A stretch of 64,000 nucleotides of DNA, from assembly GCA_021014325.1 (NCBI GenBank), contig CM037461.1, positions 22,553,376 through 22,617,375 of the forward strand, in the 5' to 3' direction. The notes below the pieces were generated by a model. That model was not told the DNA's origin. It did not search any database and saw nothing but the letters and a program-made list of their open reading frames with translations. This document shows positions 21,101 to 31,700 of this stretch, piece after piece. This DNA is from Plazaster borealis. Lineage: Eukaryota > Echinodermata > Asteroidea > Forcipulatida > Labidiasteridae. The position numbers and the translations under genes were made by a program. Within the stretch, counting starts at the first letter, position 1. Each line of letters begins with the position of its first letter.

Positions 21101-23609
21101 ATACATTCAATTCAGACCATATTTTATACAAAATAATGTGGTGCACGGCTTGATTTGCAGCACAAAAGCCGTGCTAGAAAAAATAGGCCGTGTTTTCAGA
21201 AAACTGGCCGTGCAAAACACGGCTGCACGGCTCGCTAGCTAAAACGCTGCACCGAACTCAAGTTTGGCCTTCGTTAGCGCAATATCTTTCTCACGACATA
21301 CTCTGACTGTGTGCCGAATTCCATGCTTGCATCATCAACTTCCACAATCCTCCCAAATATTTCCCCTATCTGCCCCACTTTTATGATCATTGCAACACAT
21401 AAGCCACAATCATGTTTCTGACTTTGGTCCGAATATGATTTTAGGAGCAAAACAAGGAGTTGAAAAGACACAGAGATGATAAAGTAGAGTGCCAAAGATA
21501 TCCTACCTGACTATTGACATTATTATTGGTGCCAAATATAAGATATCCTCCAATGAAACCAGCGACCAATGGATGGAGGTTGTGTGCTTTGCCCTCTGCC
21601 CATCTCATAATAGCCAGTAGAGACTTGTAGAGAAACACGAAGGAGGCAAGGTTCTTAGAATGCGTATAAGTCGCTCTAAGTATTGCCAGAATTTGTTTAC
21701 GCCAACTGGAAAAGAAAAAAACAAATACTTAAAGGTATCGTACACGTTTGGTAATGACTCAAAACAAATATTAGCATAAAAACTTCCTTAGTGACAAGCA
21801 ACGGAGAGCTGTTGATAGTATAAAACATTGTAGGAAACGACTCCCTCTGAAGGAACGTAGTTTTTGAGAAAGAGGTAATTTCTCACTAAAATAATAAAAA
21901 CTTCTTGCAAGAAGTTTTTATTCCTATCTGAAAGCACACAAATTTGTACAACAAGGGTGTTTTTTCTTTCATCATTTTCTTGCAACTTCGATGACCAATT
22001 GAGCCCAAATTTTCACAGGCTTGTTATTTTATGCATATGTTGGGATACGCCAGAGAACACTGGTCTTTGACAAATTCCAAACGTGTTCAGTGCCTATAAA
22101 GACATGAAGAAAACAAAAATAACAAAGTGACAAGTAAATAAATGAATAAATACATCACAAAAATGAAATAAATTTTTTTTTCTATCACAGAATGCAGAAT
22201 CAACCATTTCACAGGATTTGTTTATGCCAACTGGAATTAAATAACAAATAAATCAATATAAGTAAATATTTGAAGAATTGTTTTTGTTTAAATTCATGTT
22301 GGCAAAAACATTCATTGAATAACCTTTCTTCAAACAATTTTTCCAACCTAATGATTTGTAAAAATATCAGCTGAAATTTTTTAGAGTTACGGAGCCAAAT
22401 TGAATGAAAATATCCTTAAAAAGGCCGTTTTTATGATAAATTAAGGGAAAAAATGGGGTCAGGGGTGTCGTAGGGTCAAGAACGATCAACAATTGGTTTT
22501 GTTTATTTAGTTTTCAGGCCCAGGAATGTCTATCTTACCTTCCTTTTCCAAAGAGGAATGTCATGACCAGAGCATGTGGAGCTCTGATTTTAACGCCATA
22601 CCTGTGAAAGGTTGAACATCAAGAACAGATTAAGGAGGTTCTACGGCATTGAACAATTTGGAAAGAGTAAATTGAATAAGGATAACGTCAACTCCACATT
22701 TTCATGTTCAACAGTGATTAATAAAATTTAACATGATAACAATATTTAAGATTAAGGTAGATAGATGTTCTTTCTAATTCAACAATACAATGTCATTCAT
22801 ATAGACAGTGGCAAACTTGCTGTGCTGTGTTCACTACCCAATTTCTTTGTACCTTATTTTCAAATTAATTAAATCATTTAATCTTTAGCCCCTAGCATAT
22901 AGTTATTGGTAAAACAAGAAAGAAAAGTAAACATATAATAATGGGACGTATGAAAAGCCTCAACATATTGTGTTTGTTAAATGTACTTAAAAAACGTCAA
23001 CAATTTACGTAACTCCTAGTTCTACCATACCAACTCTGCTCAAAATGAAAACAAACTGTATACTTATAGTTATAGATTACAATTTATCAGAGGTGAATCA
23101 CCACACCATGGAGGTTACTAATTCTACCTCCATGGATGATCACACATACACTACAGGCAAGTTGACTTTTAAAAGTGGAGGTCGGACCATGGTCGGACGG
23201 CATTCCCAATGTTTTCCCCCTTGCGTTGCGTTTGCTGTTGTTACTGTAGTTAGTACTTGAACTCGTTGTGGTTGTTAATGTTATGTAATGTGGTTAACTT
23301 TAGCCTAGGGCATGTGTAGTAGAGGGAGGGGACCATTCTCCATCGCGACCATGGACTCCATGTCCTCATCATACATGTCATAATGATCTTGATTCCTTGA
23401 ATTGAAGAACGAAGTTTTTGAACATGCGGACACCACAACCACCCTTCGATTTCAAGCCCCTAAAACACGGTGAAATTTCAAAACTATGTGTATACTCACA
23501 CAGCTCCATTACGAAGGCCTTTCAGGACAGCTAAAGCTTCCCTGTGTTTCCCTGAAGTCAGAAACGTGTTGATCGTCTGTAACACTTCCATTGCCATGGG
23601 CGCCGCCAT
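17854..23609 (-). CDS. PXMP4: PXMP4, peroxisomal membrane protein 4, 4 exons
   Basis: CDS joins 23500-23609, 22539-22601, 21507-21705 and 17854-18105, giving 207 residues (human about 212). PXMP4 (PMP24) is an integral peroxisomal membrane protein of the Tim17/22/23-PMP24 superfamily; its biochemical role is still poorly known. The sequence shows EALAVLKGLRNGAV, YGVKIRAPHALVMTFLF, ATYTHSKNLASFVF, LVAGFIGGYLIFGTNNNVNSQ-type and NMYLLSRVLFGFARLAV blocks, then DPFPIFAAVVWAVVMW and LQPSLQKSMTYLY, all in family order. All phases agree (2, 2, 0). The C-terminus is HNKL. Introns hold MITEs and a CRE/hairpin repeat. I am sure of the family and order of exons; the start could be any of three near ATGs (residues 1, 5, 7). 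Confidence 0.96.
18140..18500 (+). repeat. Hairpin/CRE repeat family, copy 1
   Basis: Starts with a hairpin (TGTCTTTATCC-GCAA-GGATAAAGACG) and a CCAATGATTTCATTGG palindrome. It then holds TGACGTAA, AGGTCAAAGGTAC near 18410-18422 and a perfect CRE TGACGTCA near 18481. Copies at 32595-32970 and 33713-33985 keep the same order. No ORF. Confidence 0.75.
18500..18740 (+). mobile_element. MITE with CCATATTTTTGACCGC end, copy 1
   Basis: Matches 59158-59385: 'ttgaccgcatg(a/g)gggcgc', 'ttttaattgcctgta', 'gtagttttcttgcatca', 'acgaaatacataaaca'. The right end is diverged. Confidence 0.65.
18740..21500. other. PXMP4 intron 3, largely unannotated
   Basis: The intron between exons 3 and 4. It contains the GACGTTTCGACC repeat at 18998-19160. 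The ORFs inside (for example the hydrophobic 105-residue one at 18672-18989) are AT-rich chance frames. Confidence 0.6.
18998..19160 (+). repeat. GACGTTTCGACC repeat, copy 2 with inverted half
   Basis: Left part repeats 2126-2245. The second part (19118-19160) is an inverted copy of the 'gagaaagactctgttagg' and 'gaaacgtcagg' end, so this is a small fold-back. Confidence 0.5.
21507..21705 (-). CDS. PXMP4: PXMP4 exon 3
   Basis: Acceptor TTTTTTCTTTTCCAG, donor CAG|GTAGGA. Encodes the central block with ATYTHSKNLASFVFLYKSLL and ends NNNVNSQ. Phase 2 in, phase 0 out. Confidence 0.95.
21729..22100 (-). mobile_element. TTAA MITE family 1, copy 3
   Basis: Inverted copy, TTAAAGGTATCGTACACG to GTGTTCAGTGCC. 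It begins only 24 bp from the start of PXMP4 exon 3, within intron 2. Confidence 0.8.
22255..22505 (+). repeat. Family F repeat, copy 1
   Basis: Shares 'aagtaaatatttgaagaatt', 'aaaaatatcagctgaa' and 'aatggggtcaggggtg' with 45480-45725. Lies in PXMP4 intron 2. Confidence 0.6.
22539..22601 (-). CDS. PXMP4: PXMP4 exon 2
   Basis: A 63-bp exon encoding (V)YGVKIRAPHALVMTFLFGKG. Acceptor CAACCTTTCACAG, donor AAG|GTAAGA. One base completes the codon from exon 1 and two bases pass to exon 3, forming AGT. Confidence 0.95.
23106..23135. repeat. Perfect CCATGGAGGT inverted repeat
   Basis: Two 10-bp arms CCATGGAGGT/ACCTCCATGG with a 10-bp loop. Similar words occur at 24066-24085 and 26741-26775. Probably the core of a small fold-back element in PXMP4 intron 1. 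Confidence 0.7.
23500..23609 (-). CDS. PXMP4: PXMP4 exon 1
   Basis: Starts at ATG 23609-23607 (MAAPMAMEVLQTINTFL) and ends phase 2 at the donor GTGAGT (23499). Contains HREALAVLKGLRNGAV, the family N-terminal signature. Confidence 0.93.
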
Positions 23610-23613
23610 TTTA
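23603..23613 (-). promoter_or_regulatory. YY1-type motif AAAATGGCGGC over the PXMP4 start
   Basis: AAAATGGCGGC on the minus strand overlaps the start codon and matches the known YY1 consensus AANATGGCGGC. Many housekeeping genes have it just after the transcription start. A CCAAT box (ATTGG on plus) lies about 45 bp upstream, near 23655. Confidence 0.5.
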
Positions 23614-23699
23614 ACACTGCAGATGAGCGCCCTCTTTTGACTTTACATGTTGTATTGGTCGCCGGTCGGTAGGGGAGGAAGGCACAACATCGACTGGCA

Positions 23700-25545
23700 T
23701 GGATGGCTCGGAGGAGGTGGGGGTGTTCAGGGGTGTTTGAGAGCCTAGCTCAAAAGCTACACGGCTAACCTATCAAAAGTTGAACAGAAAAATGAAGTTT
23801 AGTTGTCAGAAAATATATGTGGTTTGTTTTCAAGAGGCTTGAATACTAAAAATATTATTTGAGTATTTTAGAGTATTTGCTAGTGGTGCATCCGAATGGA
23901 CTGGCCAACTCTACGAATCCTGTTGATGCAGATGTTTGTTTGATACAGATATCTTTTCTCCAGTAATTCGTGTTGCGAACGGCGACCAACAAACTAACAA
24001 AACATGGAGGTAAAAAACGTCGCCTATCAAGACTAGTCAGCGTACGTTTGATCAGGCTACACCCACCATGGAGGCTTCCTCCATGCACCCACCGTGTGAT
24101 GTTGCACCCATGGCGCGAGAGGAACCACACACCGCTCGTGACTTCCAAAAGTTCGATGAACTTGCGAAAAAACGGGAATTTACCTCCAGCGCGCGGTGGT
24201 ATTGCATGACCTTCAACACGTACCGCTCGTCTATTCTCAAGCATCTACTCGTTTGCACATTGTTGAAATCATGAAACTAAACCGTGGCATGAAAAAGCAA
24301 ACCCCGCCTACTGAATGGTGAAACCCAAATCAATCTCTCTCTACTCTCCGGCAGCGAACCATGGAGCTGAAATGACTGAGTTTTTATACACGGTATCAAT
24401 TGTAATGCCCTTTGTGTAACAACAAGTTTATGTAGGCCATAGTATAATGCGGTCTGTGGGGTTGATGTAGATCATCAACACGGACGAATGCTATCCACCG
24501 CTGAAGTACTAGGAGGAAACCGCAGGCCTTACCGAGGCGAGCTAACAGTTGACCGTACTTCATCCATCAAAAGGTATACAATGTTAAGGGTCTACAATAT
24601 TATATAGTGCAATGTATGTGCAATTTAATTTATACTGGCAGGTGTCGTTTATGAGTTGTGTGCAGCAGAGCCAGGTCACAAAAATAATCACACAGTCCTC
24701 CACAGGGAGATGGCATTTGGGATCCTCCCTCCATCACTGCCATGCATCATCCATTAACCATTCTCACTCTAGAGAGCCGTTTTGTTTTTAAAAATGAGTC
24801 TTGTTGTCAGTTGTCATCGATGACGTTGAGGTATACCTGGATGGACAGATATATTGTATACTATAGTCGTTGCACAAACAGGAAATCAACGGGTAATATA
24901 TACTTTATAGCCTCGTGTCTGTTCACTCTATGTTCATACATGCACTCTGATGCTATAGCTAGGAAGAGTTCAAAGTATTTCTCTTGTGTTGCATCATAAC
25001 ATATAGTACAGTGAAATCAAAATTATAGTTTATGTTCATTATCATCATCAGACTGTGTTTGTCCATTGTTGGATGAAGCCCTTCTCGTGATATTTCCATT
25101 CTATTCAAAGCAACGTTTTTTACCACATTTCATCATCAACAAATACAGCCAAATTATATATGAATGTGGAGGCACGTTCCAAAAAGCGGGGCTTGTCAAG
25201 GAACAGACTACAAAACGAAACAAAACAACAGCTTTACAATAGACGAGTAAATAAAATAACACCTACAACAAGTACAACAAGTAACAATAACAGTGTGTGT
25301 CTACGTGTACGTCGACGACTATAGCAACAATAGTAAGATGAGATATAATTCAAAGGGCAATTCTCTTCTCTTTCTTGCTATAAATCTGTTCCAAATTGTC
25401 GTAGTTTTGTATGTTTGTCATGTTTGTGCGTGTATCTTCTTCGATTCCTGTTTGTCCATTTCTAGGTTGCCCTAATTATGTTACTCTTTTGTTCCACCTG
25501 TTGCCCACGTATTCTCAATAAGTGGCCTTCCCATCTCCATTTAAT
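23700..25545. other. Gene-free stretch upstream of PXMP4
   Basis: No supported exon. Several overlapping ORFs at 23855-24274 occur on both strands around a CCATGGAGG inverted repeat and show no domain. Confidence 0.45.
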
Positions 25546-25549
25546 TTCA

Positions 25550-26363
25550 TTAACCCTAAAGGGCCCATAAGTCCTTCAATATCCTCATTGCAAAAGTGCA
25601 GGATTGAGAAGGATTTGGGCTTTTAGGGATCTGCAACACAGGAGGATTTAGAAGGGTTTGGGCTACAATGAGTTTTTGTCAGGGTAGGATTTAGCAGGAC
25701 TTGGGCTATCGGGTTGTTTTTACATAGGAGGATTTAGAAGGTTTTAGGTCTGACGCAGCTTAGCTAAAATAGGATTCTGAAGGTTTTGGGCTTTTAGGGG
25801 TGGAGATTGTAATAAAGCTGACATATTTTTTTGTTTGATTATTTGCAACTAAAGAAGAAAAAAAAAGTCTCCCACTGTACATACAAACAACCCCCCCCAA
25901 AAAAAAAAATAAATAAATAAAAATAAAAAAAATAAAAAAACACAACATAAAACACAGAAAAGGCAATGATGACATCAGGATATTTTGCAATCTGAGTGGC
26001 AATGAACTGGTCCACCATAAAAATATCTGTTGACTGAGACACAAAAAAAAAACAAGAAGAAGAAATACAAACACATAATTGATCAAAGATCTTACACCAA
26101 TGGCCCCAGCAGAGCACCTAAAGTATATCACAAAGTTGACTCCCTAACTTCTGTCTCAAAAGGATTTAGAAGGATTTGGGCTAATATGTATATTACAATA
26201 AGGAGAGGATATAGAAGGATTTGGGCACTTTAGGTTTATGACAACTTTAATCTGAAGGATATAGAAAGATTTGGGCACTTTAGGTTTATGACAACTTTAA
26301 TCTGAAGGATATAGAAGGATTTGGGCAGTATGTTTACCCAAGGGTCTAGTCTGTTAGGGTTAA
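25550..26363. mobile_element. Inverted-repeat element filled with AGGATTTAGAAGG minisatellite
   Basis: Ends are TTAACCCTAAAGGG and AGTCTGTTAGGGTTAA, inverted copies. The interior has many diverged units of 'ggatttagaaggatttgggc', including a 49-bp unit near 26225-26325 repeated with a single change. A purine-rich run lies at 25855-25940. No ORF of substance. Confidence 0.65.
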
Positions 26364-27990
26364 TCTTTTCCATGCCATGTCTTTGCTCTTAGTTTGAATA
26401 ACGTTAATATTTTGTGCAGCAATTTTTACGTTTGAGCAATAATGTTGACCCCTGTTGTAGCGTGTCTATAGATCGAAAATCATTGACCCTTGCAACAGCG
26501 ATGTGGTATTAAATTGATGGCTGCTGATTGTGGTGCTGGTAATAATGGCGGCAGTAATTTGTGACATTGGGGTATATTTCGCCCGTGTATAATTATCTCC
26601 CTTGATTGCAAATGAGCTGGATGTCCTCCTTCGTTTTTCAAACACTACCTATAGCCTTGCTCAAAGCGTCCGCGGTTTTCACTCCCAAAAAGAGTGTACT
26701 AATGTGCGTGTTTCTGGTCCTTGCTCTATGTGTAAATGACACCATGGAGGTAATTCTAACGTGGAGGTATTGTTACCATGATCACACTGAACACGACGCC
26801 TATATTGTGCGTAGGTCATTCAGCATGAGGTCGTCACAACCCGCACAGACTGCGTATACATGTACTGTACATGTACATACAAATGCATGTGCACACATAC
26901 TGCACATTATCTAGCTCGGGCGGGTAGCGCACTAAACGCTAAGGGGGACAAGTATAAAAAACACAAAATGAAAAAAATTAAGAAAAAAACCCTCCAACGC
27001 CTTGGTCCAGGCTGAACAGTGCATTGCTTGCTATAGCTGTACCTCCATGCTATATGAGTGACATGTTAATTCATGGGGGGGGGGGGGCACTTGATGCTGG
27101 ATCTAGAACCTTGCCCTGGAATAACATTCCCACAGTATTTCTTTCTGTACAATGCAAAACTTTCACTCTACCGGGGGCCCTGACTATATTTCTGTCAGGA
27201 CTAGCCGGGAACTGGTTTTAAACATGGAATTTTGGGCTATTGAAAAGCACCATGATTTGAAATGAACGTGGTTGGACAGAATTTTTAAATTAATGTAGAA
27301 TATAATGATTCATATAAATATCTCTTGAAATTGTGTGGCTTTTGTGTAATTTCATGACAAAGCAAGGTCCGCTATTTTGAAGAAAAATAATTTTTTGACT
27401 CTACAGAATGGCGGACCGATTGTTCCGCTGGTTGTATTTCAAGCGGGAAACTTATGGTTTTTTTTTAATATTAATCATAGGCAGGGATTCATAGGCCTAT
27501 GATCACTAATTACAACACACTAAAGGGTTTTTGTGCATGAACAGCTCCTGATAGCGGATATTGAATTCCAGCAACAAAAAGAGTCTCACTTCGTCGCCAT
27601 CTTCTCCCCCTTATCAAGTAATTGGACCGAGACAACAGCTTTGCCACGCGGATTGAAATAATGTTCGGATTTTGCGTTTCCATCGCTTGAGACAACATTA
27701 GTGTTTACACCGCGGATCCCCTTTTGTACTGTGGTACAACACGTATAGCAAACCGTGGTCCTCTATTTTTGCATTACAACCGCCATGGTGACAACATATG
27801 CTCCGTCCCAACTTAAGAATCATACCCAACTACAGTTGGGACCGGTCCTAACTTGGGTGTTAATAGACTGCGCGTTGTCTTGTGCGTATTCGAACAATAA
27901 TGGACATGTTAAAGTGCGCGAGTTTGTTTCCTTCACGCGTTAAAAGCAATGTCGTGGGACCAAAGTGGTCGAAAAATGTTCGAATACACG
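26364..27990. other. Gene-free stretch
   Basis: Includes a poly-G run near 27077 and a diverged repeat at 27225-27420 resembling 35908-36090. A GAAGATGGCGACG motif on the minus strand near 27590-27605 could mark a promoter, but no exon follows that I can support. Confidence 0.4.
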
Positions 27991-28003
27991 CCAGACTTGC
28001 ACG

Positions 28004-28130
28004 GTCGATTTCACAAAACTCTTCCTAACTTAGGACTAGTCCTATAGGCTATGGTACGAGATGGGACTAATAGTCTTAAGTTAAGACCAGTTACTGCTGG
28101 TCCTATAACTAGTCTTCTCAGTTGTTTTCT
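28004..28130. mobile_element. GGTCGATTTCAC MITE, truncated copy
   Basis: Left two thirds match 33113-33256 ('acttaggactagtcctat', 'cttaagttaagaccag'). The right inverted end is missing. Confidence 0.6.
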
Positions 28131-28684
28131 TCTATATTTCCAGCGATAAAATTACCGAATATCACATAAATATGAGCTCCGTTCTAAAGCTGGAAATAAT
28201 CGAAACTTATACTTGAGAGGCCCATTCTGGGTCCTTTCTCTATGTGTGACCAATCGCGTTTATCCTTATCCGACTATACATCAGTCCCCGCTATAGCTGG
28301 ACCTCCTAAACTGTAATACTCACGTTGGGACAAGTCCCATTTATAGTTGGTACGATTCTTAAGTCGGCACAAAACAAACGATCGAAGACATTTGTTAAAC
28401 ATTGATTACCATTGTTTGCTTTCAACAAACAGCCCTTTAGATCCTGAGTCATTGAATAAACACGGACTGTGCTATTGGGACGACCGATGTACTTTCCAGC
28501 AAGTACCTTTTTTACCAGAGCAGACATTCTGCATTAACACGTCTGCCATACACAGAAGGGTCTAGCTGTGGCAAAGAAGGGTCCAACAGCTGTGGGATGC
28601 CCGGAGGTTTGTTCCATGAGTTTGGAAACACACACTGGCTGCTGTTTTATTTTTAGCGAGTGAAGAGGACATACTCCTTCAAGA

Positions 28685-28709
28685 ATGGATGCAGAAGCAC
28701 TTAAAGAAG
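28685..28709 (+). CDS. CD225 gene 1, exon 1
   Basis: Codes for MDAEALKE plus one base. Donor AAG|GTACAT. It is short, so the call relies on phase agreement with exon 2 (G + CT = Ala). Confidence 0.65.
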
Positions 28710-31700
28710 GTACATGTATGCGTAGTTAGTTGCGTTCAGTAGGCCTACATCAAATGCTGATTTGTTGTTATATGTTTCTGGTATTGAAACCATGGAGGAA
28801 TAAGCCCACAATAAGGAGTTACAACGAACAGGAGATCAAACGTCCAAGGTCTGGTACCGCCACAGATAAAAGAGCAGTTGTAACACATTTCCTAACCGCT
28901 ATAGCCTTCATGCCTTTTCCACTGTACAGCCAGGGTCGATAATTGGTCAGTAATTACCCTGTGGGGGCTTAGCGGGCCGTTCAAACTCCTTGTGGTCTTA
29001 TACTTCCATGATGAAACCAAGGATGCTTCATAAGTAAACTTAATCACTGCAATTCACAAGCCTTAGGAAACCTGTAAACAAGGGTGAACCAGAAACACAG
29101 GGGTTAACCCCTACTCTTCCACGATAAGTGTTCTGAGATCGTTTAACGTGCAGTACCAATCCTTGTACACGGGACCTACGGCTTAATGTCTCATCCGAAG
29201 GACAATGCAAATTATGGTAACTGTTGATATGGAGAAAGGGGGCACATCTCAAAACTTGTTCAGCTGTTACCTTGTATTTATGTAGAAATTATGACGCCAA
29301 ATGTTAAACATTTCCATTATGACCAGTGTAGTATCCCACAAGCCAGAAAGGTCATGGAATGTACAAGGTAACTCTTTTTGTAAACAGAAGTTACATGGTC
29401 AATATCATATCAGGTACTTTTTTACTACCACCAATCATTTCAGAAATAATAGCCCGTAGGCACAAGCGCCATCCTATAAATATAGCGCAATGCATCTTGG
29501 GAAACCGAGTACAGAGAAAATAAATCTAGCTGCCAAGATGGATGTCATGCTGTTGTTTTCCCGTAACTATACGGTTTTGTAGTTGTGTATCGCATTGATT
29601 CAAAATCAGTTGGGCGCCGATCATGCGCATTGGGACATGGATATGGGCTATTGCATAATATGTTAATAACTGCAAGGCAGAAACCATATAGTTTCTAAAA
29701 AATAAACTGCGCATTGTTTCAACGTGTTTTTGACATCCACAGCTCTTATTTCTAAATCTGAGAACTATCTCGATGCTGGTGAGGACGAGCCGTCCACCTC
29801 ATCAGCGTCACAGCTCAACACGGGAGGAGCGTGTTCCTACGACCACTACCAATACCCAACCGAACCAGTCGGTCCGAAACGCGGGGAAAATGCCTTGAGG
29901 AACACCCATCAGATGAAATCGAGCAACGGTGATCCTGACAATCAAGTATGTGTTATTTGTTTAAGGCACTGAACACGTTTGGTAGTTTTCAAAGACCAGT
30001 GTTCTCACTTGGGGTGTATCCCAACATAATGCATAAAATAACAAGCCTGTGAAAATTTGGGCTCAATTGGTCAAGTTGCAAGAAAATGTTGAAAGAAAAA
30101 ACACCCTTGTTGATAAGAATAAAATCTTCTTGCAAGAAGTTTTTTTTTTATTTTCGTGAGAAATTATCTCTTTCTCAAAAACTACGTTACTTCAGAGGGA
30201 GTCGTTTCCTACAAAGTTTTATACTATCAACAACTCTCCGTTGCTTGTTACCAAGTAAGTTTTTATGCTAATATTTGTTTTGAGTCATTACCAAACGTGT
30301 ACGATAGAAAACAAAACGTGGGTATCAATAGACATCCGGGACTCCTTCCGGTTAACTCTCATTGACACCATGCACTTCAACAACAGGGGTGTTAAAATTG
30401 ACACCATGGGTGTTGTCACATTATATAGATACCCACAAGAGAGAATCAAAATTTACACAATAGGGTGTTAAAATAACACCGATGTAATTGTGTTGGCAGA
30501 AATTTGTGATATTTTAACACCCTATGTTGTAAATTTTGATTATTTTTTTGGTATCTATATTATGTGACAAACACCCATGGTGTAAATTTTAACCCCGTTT
30601 TTTGCAGTGTAGGGCCATTTATGTGAGTATGTGGTCTCCCGAGCGAGTTTTTTTTTCCTTTTTTCTCCCCTCCTCCCTCCTCCTCCGGTGAAATCGAGCA
30701 TTTTCGAACTCTGGCTGTGCTCTATGGGTCGATGTGATGGTTAGCTGTCAAAAGCACCATTGCATGCCAGCGGCTCGACTACGCTGTAGCCGCGTTCTTC
30801 GCAATTCAGCTTCTCAGCTGCGAGTAAGGATGATTAGCCTCCCAATTAATTATAAATATTGTAAGGAGGAAATAATAGAGTAAATTGCGCACACAAATCA
30901 ATGAAGGTTCAAAGTACGATTAACAGTCCTCTGTAATCATTTTTGTGTGGTATATTTTGTTGTTTGTCACGAATTTTGCAGAATACCGACCGATGCAATA
31001 ATGTAGCAGTAGACATAGAGAGAGTAAGACCACCAGCGCCCTCTACGACGGTTGGGATGCCGGTCATGTACCCACGAGATTCTGACGTCCTTCCTACAGC
31101 AGTACTAATGACGTTTTGTTGTCCTGTGTGTGGATGCATGGCGATATCACAAGCCAGAAAGGTAGGTATCCAGGTTGTACACAAGTCTTAAACTTTAATA
31201 ATTCAATGCAATTCAATGTAACATTTATTTCCATACTCGAAATAATAGACAGAATCATTTGGACAATAGTACAATACAAGCAAGGAGTATATATACATGA
31301 CCAATGATAAGATGATGAAAAATAAAACAATAGAAGCCGCGAGTATAAGGAGGCTGTTCAAATAAGCCGAGGCTTGTTGGGAACAGCCCTAGACAAAATA
31401 CAAAAAAAAAAATAAACAAATAACAAAAAAAACCACAAACAAATAAGCACGAGAGAATACAAAATGAACTGGTAATGAGCTAATTAAACAGATAAGGCCA
31501 GGACGTAAGCAAAGCTAAAAAGCTCTATTTGAAAACGAGCAGTGAAGTCTGGAGAGAAAGCTAAGTTACATAACTTAAGTAGTAGAAAAACTGCAATAGT
31601 AAACTTGCGGGTATAACCATGTATAAAACTCTTTTGGCAGGAGTGATGGTTCTTATAAGAATGGGTTTGGTCTCGACGTTTCGAACAGTATACTCTGCTC

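Noticed and set aside
23855..24274. Four overlapping ORFs near a CCATGGAGG palindrome
   Set aside because: Open on both strands because of the inverted repeat, with no homology that I recognise and no splice sites in support.
25550..25565. Telomere-like TTAACCCTAA
   Set aside because: Only one and a half telomeric units, which recur as the inverted end of an element. Not a telomere relic.
25760..26131. A hydrophobic 123-codon minus-strand frame
   Set aside because: Arises from purine runs and AT-rich low-complexity sequence inside the minisatellite element.
27580..27620. A possible minus-strand gene start at AAGATGGCGACGAAG
   Set aside because: A YY1-like motif and possible donor exist, but the frame stops after four codons and no downstream exon was found.
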